Positions 1 to 13,482 of a stretch of DNA of 64,000 bases are shown in pieces. The position numbers and the translations under genes are program-made. Position 1 is the first letter of the stretch, and each line of letters starts with the position of its first letter. The stretch spans positions 2,418,001 through 2,482,000 of the forward strand of contig NZ_CP125295.1 in NCBI RefSeq assembly GCF_030412785.1, read 5' to 3'. This DNA comes from Paraburkholderia sabiae (GTDB lineage: Bacteria; Pseudomonadota; Gammaproteobacteria; Burkholderiales; Burkholderiaceae). Below the pieces are notes generated by a model. That model did not search any database. It was given only the letters and a program-made list of their open reading frames with translations, and was not told the DNA's origin.

Positions 1-160
1 ACGCGCAAGTGCGCCGAAATGGCAGACCGGTAGTTGCGTTATGGAAGCGAAGCGCAGCGCGCCCCTGCAAAACCTGCGAGACTGAGCGGGTCTAACGTTT
101 TCACGGGTCCGCATCGACCGCGCCTTGGATATGCGGCGCCGCGCCCCCATCTTCGACGTC

Positions 161-4624
<4,464 letters not shown>

Positions 4625-4635
4625 ACTCGCCTGAC

Positions 4636-4676
4636 AAGCGGCCGATGCACGCACAACCTTCGTGCATCGGCCGCTT
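4636..4676. terminator. Strong stem-loop between convergent lhr and treA
   Basis: A perfect 16-bp inverted repeat (arms 4636-4651 and 4661-4676, 9-nt loop) sits between the stop codons of lhr and treA. There is no clear T-tract on either side, so it is either a bidirectional terminator aided by other factors or an mRNA 3'-end stabiliser for both genes. Confidence 0.65.
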
Positions 4677-4697
4677 GGGTACACGCAGGCTGGTACG

Positions 4698-6401
4698 TCA
4701 TTCGCCCGGCGCGTACAGATCGAGCAGCTTGAGCGTCACGCCGTTGGTCCAGCCGAAGCCGTCCTGCAACGGATACTCGCCGCCGCCTCCCCCGCCCGTC
4801 CCCTGCCCTTCGACGACATACTTCTCGACCAGCTTCTGGTCTTTCGCGTAGACGTTCTTCACGTCGGCGAGAAAGCGCGTGCCGATCTGCTGCGCGAGAT
4901 CGCTGCGCCCATAACGCCTGAGCCCTTCGATCGCGATCCAGTGCAGCGGCGCCCAGCCGTTCGGCGCATCCCATTGCTGGCCTGTTTCATAGGTCGAGGT
5001 CGTCAGGCCGCCCGGCTTCAGCAGTATCGACGCAACGACGTTCGCCGTCTTGTGCGCACGGTCGGGCCACGCCGCGCCCGCGAACAGCGGATAGAGCATC
5101 GCGGGCGTCTGGTTGTCGCGCGACTTCGCGAGCTTCCAGTCGTAGTCGCCGTAGTAGCCCTTGCTATTCCACAAGTATCGGTTGATGCCCTCGGCGCGCT
5201 TCGCAGCCTTGCCAATGAACTGCACGACACAACTGAAGTCGCGCGCTTCAGAACAGCCGCGCGCGATCGTCGTCTCGAGATGGAACATCAGGCTGTTCAG
5301 ATCGACGGGAATGATCGAAGTAGTGCGAACGGTCGTGAGATTCGCGTTGTCGCCAAACCAGCGCGAGCTGAAATCCCAACCGCTTTCCGCCGTCGCGCGC
5401 AGATCGCGATAGACCTCGTTCGGCGCGCGGCCCGTCGCTTTCTGCGCCGTCTGCACGTCTTCGAGATACGACTCGTCGCGCGGCGTGTCGAGTTCATCCC
5501 AGTAGCGATTGAGCACGGTCCGGTCCGGCAGCACGACAACATTGCGCGTCGCGTCGCCCGGCTTCGTGCCCGACGCGCCCTGCATCCAGTACGCGTATTC
5601 CTTGCGCATCTGCGGCAAATACTTCTGATAGACGCGCCCTCCTTCCACCTTCGCCGCCAGCTCCACCATGTACGAAAAGAACGGCGGCTGCGAGCGGCTC
5701 AGATAGTAAGTGCGGTTGCCGTTCGGAATGTGGCCATACGTGTCGATCATGTACGCGAAGTTGTCGAGCATGTTGTCGACGAGATCTTCGCGTCCCGACT
5801 CCTGCAAGCCGAGCATCGTGAAGTACGTGTCCCAGTAGTAGCCTTCGCGAAAGCGCCCGCCCGGCACGACATACGACTTGGGCATCGGAATCAGCGAGCT
5901 GTAATCGGGTGCGCTCGTCGTCGTGCGCGTGAGTGCGGGCCATAGCCAGTTGATGTGATCGCGCAGCGACTGGTTCGGAGGCGGCGTGATGATGGGCTCG
6001 GAAGGCTGCGTGAAGTACTGGTCGACGAAGTTCTTCAGCGAAAAATTCGGCTGGTTCTTCTGCGCTTCGTACGCCTGCAGGATCGTTGCGGGATCGGCTT
6101 TGGGCAACGCGTCAACGAAGGTCTTCTGGTCGTCGTACACCTGCTGGGTTTGCACGGCAACGAACAGGTCGCCATACAACTTGTCGGGCGGCGGCGGCAA
6201 TGTTCCGCCGACTTGCGTATCGGCGCTCGCGAACGGCGCAGCACCTGCGAACAGCATGAAGCCCGATAACGCAACGGCGCGCGCCGTGCGTCGCCTGTTT
6301 ACAGGCTGTGTCGAATGAAAAGATAAAGCGGTTGAATGATCCGTCTCGACGGTACCGTCACGCATATACCTAAACGCAAACGACAGCGACAGCGTCCTCA
6401 T
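4698..6401 (-). CDS. treA: Periplasmic alpha,alpha-trehalase TreA
   Basis: Glycoside hydrolase family 37 trehalase, about 567 residues, splitting trehalose into two glucoses in the periplasm. Both family signatures are present: [15 protein letters not shown] near the middle, and [13 protein letters not shown] followed by the glycine-rich [21 protein letters not shown] near the C-terminus. The start at 6401 is preceded by a good GGAGGGAG ribosome site; a longer frame reaches 6536 without one. The N-terminus has an unusually long leader: about 35 residues, then [19 protein letters not shown] and a plausible cleavage after ASA. Divergent from rpfR; no sugar transporter sits beside it, so it probably serves osmolyte turnover or external trehalose use. 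Confidence 0.93.
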   Translation of the reverse strand: MRTLSLSFAFRYMRDGTVETDHSTALSFHSTQPVNRRRTARAVALSGFMLFAGAAPFASADTQVGGTLPPPPDKLYGDLFVAVQTQQVYDDQKTFVDALPKADPATILQAYEAQKNQPNFSLKNFVDQYFTQPSEPIITPPPNQSLRDHINWLWPALTRTTTSAPDYSSLIPMPKSYVVPGGRFREGYYWDTYFTMLGLQESGREDLVDNMLDNFAYMIDTYGHIPNGNRTYYLSRSQPPFFSYMVELAAKVEGGRVYQKYLPQMRKEYAYWMQGASGTKPGDATRNVVVLPDRTVLNRYWDELDTPRDESYLEDVQTAQKATGRAPNEVYRDLRATAESGWDFSSRWFGDNANLTTVRTTSIIPVDLNSLMFHLETTIARGCSEARDFSCVVQFIGKAAKRAEGINRYLWNSKGYYGDYDWKLAKSRDNQTPAMLYPLFAGAAWPDRAHKTANVVASILLKPGGLTTSTYETGQQWDAPNGWAPLHWIAIEGLRRYGRSDLAQQIGTRFLADVKNVYAKDQKLVEKYVVEGQGTGGGGGGEYPLQDGFGWTNGVTLKLLDLYAPGE

Positions 6402-6715
6402 GTCTCCCTCCTCGGAAAGGTGGACAACCGGTCTGGTCTGCCGTCGCGCTTTTGTATCGCCAGACGAGGATCGCACAACAGCACGCACGTACGCAATCGC
6501 GCGTGAACGTTTGCGAAGCCGGTCCTGCAAAGGCATGTTTTTTTATATGCTTTCTGGTTAAAGAAAGCTCTTTAGAAGGTCGTTAATCAATTCGGAGCCG
6601 TACGTCAGGCCGCTTCGTTACAATGAAGCGAATCAGTCAACCAGACCCGTCGCCGCCGCGTGCTGTACTCGTATCCGGAGCTCGACTGGAGGCAAATTTT
6701 GCCCGTGGACCACTC
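6402..6715. other. Intergenic region treA/rpfR (divergent promoters)
   Basis: About 314 bp, more AT-rich in its right half. It must carry the promoters of both divergent genes. The only clear structure is a 16-bp palindrome TAAAGAAAGCTCTTTA at 6559-6574 (6-bp arms, 4-bp spacer). No convincing ORF or RNA gene. Confidence 0.5.
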
Positions 6716-8719
6716 ATGAACGACGATCAACACGATCAGGTGCTTTTCGCCCGATTCGGAACGAGCAGTCCCTGCTGGCGTCTGTCGAGCGACAGCAATG
6801 CGCTCGAACTGACGCCCGAAACGGAAGACGACGCGGCCACGGTCGCGATCGCGCTGTCCGGCGCGCAAGCCGCGCAGATCCGCCGCCTCACGGGCGTCAC
6901 CTCGCATCTGACGATGGACGTGCGCCTGTACGGCGAAGCGCTGCGTCTGCACCTCGTCGGCAAGAAGCTCAATGGCAGCACCTGGGCCGGCACGGCTTCC
7001 GCCTACGAAGACACGGAATCCGTTGCGCGCGATCTCGTGCATGGACTGTCGTTCGCCGAACAGGTCGTGTCGGAAGTGAATTCCGTTGTCGTGATCGTCG
7101 ACCGGGCCGGCCGCATCCAGCGCTTCAACCGGCTCGCCGAAGAACTCACGGGCATGAAGGAAGAAGACGTGATCGGGCGCAATGTGTGGGCGCTCTTCAT
7201 GTCGTCGGAAGCGGGCGCGGCGTCGAGCCAGAATATCTCCGGCTTCTTCCAGGAAGGCGTCGCATATGAAGTCGAGCGCCGCGTGCGCACCGTGCATGGC
7301 GAGCGGCTCTTTCTCTTTCGCAACAAGTTCGTGATGAGCGGCAGCGGCGTCGACGAGCAGTTTCTGATCTGCTCGGGCACGGACATCACGAAAGAACGCA
7401 ACGCGCAGGAGCGTCTGTCCGAACTCGCGAATACCGATTCCCTGACGGGCCTGCCCAACCGCAACGCGATTCACGACAAGACGCGCGCGGCCATCGAGAG
7501 CGCCGCGCCGGGCGACGCCCTCGGCATTCTGTTTCTCGATCTCGACAACTTCAAGAAGGTCAACGATCACTACGGGCACGTATTCGGCGACCGGCTGATC
7601 CAGGACGTGTCGTCGGCCGTGCGCGAATGCCTCGCCGATGAGGACACGCTCGCGCGCCTCGGCGGCGACGAGTTCATCGTGCTGTCGCCCGTCGCGAGTG
7701 TCGCCTCGATGGAAGCGATGGCGCAACGCATTCTGGAGCGGCTGCGCACGCCGTTCAGTCTCGGGCTGGTCGAGGTGTACACCGGCTGCTCGATCGGCAT
7801 CGCGATGTTCCCCGAACACGGCGACAGCCTCGAAGCGCTGATCCGTGCCGCCGACACGGCCATGTACGTCGCCAAGGACGACGGCAAGCGCACGTATCGT
7901 GTGTTCTCGCCGGAGATGAACCGCAAGGTCGCCGAGTACATGTGGCTCGACACGAACCTGCGACGTGGGCTCGAAGAAGGTCAGCTGACGCTGCACTATC
8001 AGCCGAAGCTGTCGCTCTCGACGGGCACCGTGTACGGCGTCGAGGCGCTGGTGCGCTGGAATTCGCCGGAGCGCGGGCAGATCATGCCCGCCGCGTTCAT
8101 CCGTTATGCCGAGGAATCGGGGCTCATCGGGCCGCTCGGCCGCTGGGTCATGCAGACGGCAGCCGAACAGGCTGCGCAATGGAAGGCACACGGATTGTCG
8201 CTGCGCGTCGCGATCAACGTGTCGGCGCGGCAGCTGGTGGATACGGCCGTCGTCGCGCATTTCAACGAGGCGCTGGAGCGCGCGCAACTCGATCCTTGCC
8301 TGCTCGATATCGAATTGACGGAAAGCTGTCTGATCGAAGACGAAGCGGCTGCCATCGACCTGATCACGCAATTCCGCGATCTCGGCGCGCAGGTTCATCT
8401 CGACGATTTCGGCACGGGCTATTCGTCGCTGTCGCAGCTGGGGCGCATTCCTCTCGACGTCATCAAGCTGGACCGCAGCTTCGTGAGTTCGATCAACGCG
8501 GACCGGAAATCTCAGGCGCTGGTGCGCTCGATGGTGGCCGTCGCGCAGGCGCTGCAACTTCAGGTGGTGGCGGAAGGGATCGAGACTGAGGCAGAAGAAC
8601 TGTTCATGAAGGGGCTGGGCGTCGAATACGTGCAGGGCTACCTGTACGGCAAACCGATGCCCGCTGCCGATTTCGAGCGCTGGCTGCATGACAGGCAGAA
8701 GATCCGGTTGATCGCCTGA
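6716..8719 (+). CDS. rpfR: BDSF receptor RpfR (PAS-GGDEF-EAL cyclic-di-GMP enzyme)
   Basis: About 667 residues, the length of Burkholderia RpfR. Order of domains: an N-terminal region of about 95 residues matching the RpfF-interaction (FI) domain position, a PAS domain at about 115-235 that binds the fatty-acid signal cis-2-dodecenoate, a GGDEF domain with intact GGDEF at residues 316-320, and an EAL domain with intact EAL at 443-445 plus NVSARQL, ELTESCLI and LDDFGTGYSSL. In the family, signal binding raises phosphodiesterase activity and lowers cyclic-di-GMP, affecting biofilm and virulence traits. The identity is supported by the convergent rpfF. The start is uncertain: ATG 6716 fits family length but has a weak ribosome site; ATG 6623 in the same frame is the alternative. 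Confidence 0.93.
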   Translation: MNDDQHDQVLFARFGTSSPCWRLSSDSNALELTPETEDDAATVAIALSGAQAAQIRRLTGVTSHLTMDVRLYGEALRLHLVGKKLNGSTWAGTASAYEDTESVARDLVHGLSFAEQVVSEVNSVVVIVDRAGRIQRFNRLAEELTGMKEEDVIGRNVWALFMSSEAGAASSQNISGFFQEGVAYEVERRVRTVHGERLFLFRNKFVMSGSGVDEQFLICSGTDITKERNAQERLSELANTDSLTGLPNRNAIHDKTRAAIESAAPGDALGILFLDLDNFKKVNDHYGHVFGDRLIQDVSSAVRECLADEDTLARLGGDEFIVLSPVASVASMEAMAQRILERLRTPFSLGLVEVYTGCSIGIAMFPEHGDSLEALIRAADTAMYVAKDDGKRTYRVFSPEMNRKVAEYMWLDTNLRRGLEEGQLTLHYQPKLSLSTGTVYGVEALVRWNSPERGQIMPAAFIRYAEESGLIGPLGRWVMQTAAEQAAQWKAHGLSLRVAINVSARQLVDTAVVAHFNEALERAQLDPCLLDIELTESCLIEDEAAAIDLITQFRDLGAQVHLDDFGTGYSSLSQLGRIPLDVIKLDRSFVSSINADRKSQALVRSMVAVAQALQLQVVAEGIETEAEELFMKGLGVEYVQGYLYGKPMPAADFERWLHDRQKIRLIA

Positions 8720-8958
8720 ACCCCCGAAAAGTTCGCTCGACCTGAGAGACCCTCTGCCTGGCCACTGCTCTTACGGCTGACTGCGCTCACTACCGATTGC
8801 ATGCTGCGTATTACCTTATTGGCCTTGTCGGCCTTATTGCCTGTTTGCTACGTTGATAGGTGCGTCAAAACCTGACGGGTGCAGACGGAGCGCATGACTT
8901 CAATGCGTGGGGGCGTTCTGCGAATCAGACATGTTTCCCGTTCGTGCTCGTGCAACCT

Positions 8959-9837
8959 TCATGCAGCATTCACGACAGCCGGACGCAGATTGCTTGCCCG
9001 GCGATTCTGCAGCATCACGAGCCGCTCCATGAACGCGAGGTCTTTTTCCTCGATCGTGAAAGCCGCCTGCACCCAATCCTCGGTGATTTCCATCAGCTCG
9101 GCGCGCGACAGCTGCAGCACGCGCTGACGCGCCCGCACCATCGCTCGGATGCCGTTGAGCTTGGGACGCAGCGTGTCGATGAAGGTGCGCGTCGCGAGGT
9201 ACGCGTCGCCCGGTTCGAACAGCTGGTCGACGAGACCGCGCGCCTCGTACCACTCGGCCGTATGCGACTCGCCGCCGCCGATCAGTTCTTCCGCGAGCCG
9301 CATGCCCGCCTTGCGCGCGACGAGCGAATAGCCGCCCATGCCCGGGAACAGGTTGAAGGCGATCTCCGGAAAGCCCATGCGCGCGTCGGTCTGCGCGAGC
9401 ACGAAGTGGTGCGCGAGCGCCGCTTCGAAACCGCCGCCGAGCGCCGTGCCCTCCACCATCGCAATCGAAATCGCGCCGGTGTCGAAACCGCGCGCCGCCG
9501 CGTGCACGCAATCGACGCACGCGCGCGCGTACGCCATCAGTTCCTGGCGACGCCCGGCGCGGATTGCTTCGGCGAAGAAACTCAGGTCGCCGCCGACGTT
9601 GAACATGGTCGGAATGACCGAGCCCGTCACCCAGAAATCGATGCGCAGGTTGGACTCGCGCGCGGCCCGCGCGAGTTCGAGGATGTCGTGCACGAGTTCG
9701 AGGTTGAAGCACGGACGCGGTTGCGCGCGCAACATCATCCACATGATGTTGCGCTCTTCTTCGTAATACGCAGCGATTTGCGACAGTTTGCCAGCTTCGA
9801 GAAACGGACGGCAGGCGTGATGGTTTTGCAGATTCAT
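8959..9837 (-). CDS. rpfF: BDSF synthase RpfF (crotonase-fold thioesterase/dehydratase)
   Basis: Crotonase-superfamily enzyme of 292 residues that makes the diffusible signal cis-2-unsaturated fatty acid from 3-hydroxyacyl-ACP by dehydration and thioester release. The two catalytic glutamates of RpfF are present with the right 20-residue spacing: E138 in GGGFEAAL and E158 in GFPEIAF, matching E141/E161 of the Xanthomonas enzyme. The start at 9837 is preceded by AAAGGA; a longer frame to 10059 lacks family similarity. It lies tail-to-tail with rpfR, 239 bp apart, the arrangement expected for a Burkholderia BDSF locus. Its long upstream region carries two LacI-like palindromes. Confidence 0.93.
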   Translation of the reverse strand: MNLQNHHACRPFLEAGKLSQIAAYYEEERNIMWMMLRAQPRPCFNLELVHDILELARAARESNLRIDFWVTGSVIPTMFNVGGDLSFFAEAIRAGRRQELMAYARACVDCVHAAARGFDTGAISIAMVEGTALGGGFEAALAHHFVLAQTDARMGFPEIAFNLFPGMGGYSLVARKAGMRLAEELIGGGESHTAEWYEARGLVDQLFEPGDAYLATRTFIDTLRPKLNGIRAMVRARQRVLQLSRAELMEITEDWVQAAFTIEEKDLAFMERLVMLQNRRASNLRPAVVNAA

Positions 9838-9990
9838 TTTGAACGGTCCTTTTAGAGTTAAACGCTTGAGGTGAAGCAATGCGAGCCTAAAACAGACCAG
9901 AATCCGCGGGGGAGGGGTAACGAACAGATGAATCGAGTTCGTCATAACTATGGCGACGCCCATTTGACAGACGCCTTGCCAGGTAAGGCT

Positions 9991-10008
9991 TACGCAAACG
10001 ATTGCGTA
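9991..10008. promoter_or_regulatory. LacI/PurR-like operator palindrome 1
   Basis: TACGCAAACGATTGCGTA: 7-bp perfect arms around a 4-bp centre, with the central CG and CGCAAA half-sites typical of LacI-family operators. It lies about 154 bp upstream of the rpfF start codon. The link to rpfF control is inferred from position. Confidence 0.5.
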
Positions 10009-10089
10009 CCAGGGGAAAACTTCGGAAAGGTGTTCTTTCAGCCGCTTTAATGAGGGCACAAAGCAGCAATTAGAATATCTGTTTTAATT

Positions 10090-10117
10090 TTTGCGAATTA
10101 ATCGCAAACGTTTTAAG
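10090..10117. promoter_or_regulatory. LacI/PurR-like operator region 2
   Basis: Two overlapping symmetric elements: TTTGCGAATTAATCGCAAA (10090-10108, 7-bp arms) and CGCAAACGTTTT (10103-10114), the latter close to the enterobacterial PurR half-site pattern. It is about 100 bp further upstream of rpfF than site 1, a spacing that could allow looping. Confidence 0.45.
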
Positions 10118-10299
10118 CGCAATCCACGGTTATTCCGATTGCATTTTTGTAAATTCGCGGCGACGGGCGGCAAAACGCGGCAAATGAGCGTTTGAAGCGG
10201 CGTTTAAAGAGCGTGCCGGCCGATTTTTAACGGCGCGTTGTGTGACGCGCGTATGTCGATGCGCGTGCAACGACCGTCGCGATAGCGCGCGTTCCGGCG

Positions 10300-11406
10300 T
10301 CAGCGCAGATGGGCGGACCAGTTGTCGGCCTGTTCTTGCGACAGACCGGCCTTCAGCGCCGCCGCGTGAATCTGCCGCCACGTTTCGGGATCGACGGGAA
10401 TGCCGTTCGCCTCGCGCTCGGCGCGCGTCACGCGTTCCGGTTCGCCCGGCGCGTAAATGCGCTCGGCGCCCGCGACAAGCGGCGACGCCTTCACCCATTC
10501 GACGAACGCGTCTGCTTCGGCTTCGGCGTCGGGCGCGTCGAACGCGGCGGGATCGACGATCACCGACAGCATGCAGTTGATGATCGCACTGGTTTTTTGC
10601 AGCGTGTCTTCGTGCGTCGTGTAGCCGCCCGACAGCGCGCCGCCGAAAATCTCGCACATCGCCGCGAGGCCGAAGCCCTTGTGACCGCCCGCCTGTCCGC
10701 CGACGGGCATCAGCGCGCCGAACGGTTCTTCCATCATCACTTTGGGCTCGACGGTCGGTTTGCCTTCGTGATCGATCAGCGAACCGGGCGGCACCTGCTT
10801 GCCCTGGTTGTAGGCGACGCGCGTCTTGCCATACGCGACGGCGCTCGTCGCGAAGTCGAGCACGAGCGGCGCTTTGCCCGCGCGCGGAAAGGCCGCGCAG
10901 AACGGATTGGTGCCGATGCGCCGATCCGCGCCGCCGAATGACGCGACGAGCGGATCGCCCGCGACGTTGACGAAGTGGAACGACACGAAGCCCGCTTTCG
11001 CGCACTGCTCGGCCCAATGCCCGATCCGGCCGATGTGATGCGCATTGCGCAGCGCGACGGCGCACACGCCGAGCTTCTTCACGCGCTCGATGCCGTGCTC
11101 CATCGCTTCCTGTGCGACGACCTGGCCGAAGCCTTTGCCGCCGTCGATCGTGAGCACGGCGCCGACGTCCTTCACGACGCTCGCATGGCCGTTGAGCTTC
11201 AACTCGTGTTCGCGCAACGACTCGACATAGCGCGGAATCATGCCGACGCCATGCGAATCGTGTCCCGTCAGATTGGCGGCAACGAGGTGATCGGCGACAA
11301 GCTGGGCTTCACGCGCCGAACTGCCCGCCTGCTCCCAGATGGCGCGCACATATTCGTGCAGACGGGCGGCAGGAATGCGGGGAGCAGACGTCGTGGCAGC
11401 GTTCAT
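10300..11406 (-). CDS. Ldh2-family NAD(P)-dependent 2-hydroxyacid dehydrogenase
   Basis: A 368-residue protein of the malate/L-lactate dehydrogenase (Ldh2, YbiC-like) family, cytosolic enzymes that oxidise 2-hydroxy acids such as malate, sulfolactate or ureidoglycolate with NAD(P). Typical features are the N-terminal DHLVAANLTGHDSHGVGMIPRY segment, the VALRNAHHIGRIGHW region and the glycine-rich GGQAGGHKGFGLAAMCEIF stretch. Substrate cannot be read from sequence. Start MNAATTSAP at 11406 is the only one preserving the family N-terminus. It lies 100 bp downstream of the M20 peptidase gene on the same strand, with a hairpin in between, so it is probably transcribed separately. Confidence 0.85.
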   Translation of the reverse strand: MNAATTSAPRIPAARLHEYVRAIWEQAGSSAREAQLVADHLVAANLTGHDSHGVGMIPRYVESLREHELKLNGHASVVKDVGAVLTIDGGKGFGQVVAQEAMEHGIERVKKLGVCAVALRNAHHIGRIGHWAEQCAKAGFVSFHFVNVAGDPLVASFGGADRRIGTNPFCAAFPRAGKAPLVLDFATSAVAYGKTRVAYNQGKQVPPGSLIDHEGKPTVEPKVMMEEPFGALMPVGGQAGGHKGFGLAAMCEIFGGALSGGYTTHEDTLQKTSAIINCMLSVIVDPAAFDAPDAEAEADAFVEWVKASPLVAGAERIYAPGEPERVTRAEREANGIPVDPETWRQIHAAALKAGLSQEQADNWSAHLR

Positions 11407-11443
11407 TCGGAGATGGACTCGATCAGGATCGTGCGTGATGGAG

Positions 11444-11469
11444 CGGAAGGAACCGGGCGGTTCCTTCCG
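11444..11469 (-). terminator. Hairpin after the M20 peptidase gene
   Basis: An 11-bp perfect inverted repeat (11444-11454 with 11459-11469) and 4-nt loop, 38 bp beyond the stop of the minus-strand M20 gene and before the dehydrogenase start. There is no T-run, so terminator function is probable rather than certain. Confidence 0.5.
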
Positions 11470-11506
11470 TTAAACGGACAGCGCCCGTCAGTGCTTGCAG
11501 CGCGTA

Positions 11507-12967
11507 TCAGGGCGCGGCGGCAATCACTTCGGCGACGGACGCCGTCAGCTTCTTGCCGTACGGCACGTGCAGGAACTCGTTCGGACCGTGCGCGTTCGAC
11601 TTCGGTCCGAGCACGCCGCACACCATGAACTGCGAAGTCGGGAAGCCCGCCTTCAGCACGTTCATCAGCGGGATCGTGCCGCCCTGCCCAATGAACGCGA
11701 CATCCGCGCCGAAATGCTGACGCGACGCGTCGTTCAGCGCAGTACCGAGCCACGGCGCGAGTTCCGGCGCATTCCAGCCCGTCGCGGCGCCCGCGTCGGG
11801 CTTGAACGTGACTTTCGCGTTGTACGGCGGATCGAATTCGAGCAGCGACTTCAACTGCTGCACCGCATGTTCCGCATCGACGAGCGGCGGCAGACGCAGC
11901 GACAGCTTGAACGCCGTACGCGGACGCAGCACGTTGCCGGCATCGGCGAGCGATGGCAGACCCGCCGCGCCCGTCACCGACAGCGACGGACGCCACGTCG
12001 AATTGAGCAGCGCTTCCTTCGGATCGGTGGTGGTGGGCAGCACGGGGCCGCCGTCCTGGCCGCAGGCCCACGGCAATTTCTTCCACACGTCGTCGCCGAG
12101 AATCTTCGCGGTCGCTTCCGCTTCGCTCAGACGATCCAGCGGCACCGGGCAATGGAAGCCCTTCGGCAGCAACGTGCCGTCGGCGGCGTCTTCAAGACGC
12201 TCGAACATCTGGCGCATGATGCGGAAGCTCGACGGCGCGATGCCGCCGTAGCCGCCCGAGTGAATGCCTTCGTCGAGCACCTGCACTTCGAGATCGCCCG
12301 ACACCAGCCCGCGCAGCGACGTGGTCAGCCACAGCTGGTCGTAGTTGCCCGCGCCCGAATCGAGGCACACGACGAGCCCGACCTTGCCGAGCCGCTCGCG
12401 CAATGCATCGACATACGGCAGCAGGTCATAGCTGCCCGACTCTTCGCAGGTCTCGATCAGGCCGACGCAGCGCGGCCGTTCGATGCCTTGCGCATCGAGC
12501 GCGGCCAGCGCCGTGACGCTCGCGTAGATCGCATAACCATCGTCCGCGCCGCCGCGGCCGTAGAGCTTGCCGTCTTCGAGTTTCGGCGTCCACGGACCGA
12601 GGTCGTTGCGCCAGCCGTCGAATTCCGGCTGCTTGTCGAGGTGGCCGTACAGCACGATCGTTTCCGTGCTGCCCGAACGCGTGGCGGGCGATTCGAAGAA
12701 GATCACGGGCGTGCGTCCCGGCAAACGGATGATTTCGAGCTTCAGTCCGCGCACGGGCTGCTGTTCGGCCCACTTCGCGGCTTCCGTGATGACGCGTTCG
12801 ATGTAGCCGTGTTTTTCCCAGTCGACATCGAAGGCCGGGCTCTTGGCGGGAACGGCGATGTAGTCGGTGAGCGCCGGCACGATCTCATCGTTCCATTTGC
12901 GATCGACGAATTCGCGCAGTGTGTCGGGGTTCAGCCTTTGAGCCTGTTGGGTTTCGTCGGAGATCAT
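11507..12967 (-). CDS. M20-family metallopeptidase (dipeptidase-like)
   Basis: Zinc-dependent exopeptidase of the M20/ArgE-DapE superfamily, 486 residues. Metal-site motifs visible are VLYGHLDKQPE (His and Asp ligands) followed by GRGGADDGYA, then ETCEESGS (catalytic and metal Glu) and the insertion dimerisation domain. A C-terminal GQGGTIPLM and FHCPVP segment agree with the long dipeptidase branch. Such enzymes act in the cytosol on dipeptides or acyl-amino acids. Start at 12967 (MISDETQQ) is chosen because it has an AGGG site; the frame continues upstream to 13075 without a better one. Divergent from the small membrane gene at 13138. Confidence 0.88.
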   Translation of the reverse strand: MISDETQQAQRLNPDTLREFVDRKWNDEIVPALTDYIAVPAKSPAFDVDWEKHGYIERVITEAAKWAEQQPVRGLKLEIIRLPGRTPVIFFESPATRSGSTETIVLYGHLDKQPEFDGWRNDLGPWTPKLEDGKLYGRGGADDGYAIYASVTALAALDAQGIERPRCVGLIETCEESGSYDLLPYVDALRERLGKVGLVVCLDSGAGNYDQLWLTTSLRGLVSGDLEVQVLDEGIHSGGYGGIAPSSFRIMRQMFERLEDAADGTLLPKGFHCPVPLDRLSEAEATAKILGDDVWKKLPWACGQDGGPVLPTTTDPKEALLNSTWRPSLSVTGAAGLPSLADAGNVLRPRTAFKLSLRLPPLVDAEHAVQQLKSLLEFDPPYNAKVTFKPDAGAATGWNAPELAPWLGTALNDASRQHFGADVAFIGQGGTIPLMNVLKAGFPTSQFMVCGVLGPKSNAHGPNEFLHVPYGKKLTASVAEVIAAAP

Positions 12968-13137
12968 GGTGGCCCTATCCGGTGCAGTCGAAACGCACAT
13001 GATAGACCCTATGGCCCGCGTTGCCGAATACGTGGGAACCATGGAGGAAGCCTTGCAATCTGCCTTCAACGCCACAAGCGGATACGGCCCGTTCGCGCGA
13101 CAATGAACGGATAAGCAACGCGCCTGGGGAGGCTTCG

Positions 13138-13446
13138 ATGGGCAACAACATCATCGTTCAGGTCGTCGCGACCGTGGCCGCGCTGGGGCTGTATTTCCTG
13201 CCGTCCATCGTCGCCGATCGCCGCAAGCGCCATGACATGCTGACCATCGCGCTGTTCAACGCCTGCATGGGCTGGACGGTGTTCGGCTGGCTGGTCGCGC
13301 TGTACTGGGCGTTTCAGCCGAATCCGCCCGTCAACCTGGAAGGCGACGTCGTGCGTTCGCGGCGTGTCATCAGCATGAAAACCTTCACGAAGATGCTGGG
13401 TGAACGCGTGCAGATGCGCGAGTCGCGCAATCGCCCGCCGAAATAG
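13138..13446 (+). CDS. Small membrane protein, superinfection-immunity (Imm) family
   Basis: A 102-residue integral membrane protein with two hydrophobic segments: residues about 5-25 (VVATVAALGLYFLPSIVA) and about 35-60 (ALFNACMGWTVFGWLVALYWA), then a basic cytosolic tail. The LYFLPS...R.R.H...I...N...GWT.FGW..ALYWA pattern is that of the superinfection immunity family named after phage T4 Imm. In chromosomes most members are uncharacterised and need not be phage-linked; no phage gene is nearby here. Start at 13138 follows a strong GGGGAGG site. It lies 36 bp before the epoxide hydrolase gene and may share its transcript. Confidence 0.75.
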   Translation: MGNNIIVQVVATVAALGLYFLPSIVADRRKRHDMLTIALFNACMGWTVFGWLVALYWAFQPNPPVNLEGDVVRSRRVISMKTFTKMLGERVQMRESRNRPPK

Positions 13447-13482
13447 CGTCGTGCATACCCTCAACGACAAGGGACACAACCC

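Larger units (their letters stand above)
9838..10299. promoter_or_regulatory. Long rpfF upstream region
   Basis: A 462-bp gene-free region between rpfF and the next gene upstream on the same strand. It is more AT-rich than its surroundings around 10060-10150 and carries the palindromes listed separately. It should contain the rpfF promoter; no ORF with coding character was found in it. Confidence 0.6.

Noticed and set aside
6605..8689. Minus-strand open frame of 694 codons opposite rpfR
   Set aside because: Antisense to a gene with intact PAS, GGDEF and EAL motifs; translation has no recognisable domain.
13138..13446. Prophage remnant suggested by the superinfection-immunity family name
   Set aside because: No integrase, structural or lysis genes or attachment repeats nearby; this family is common in chromosomes.
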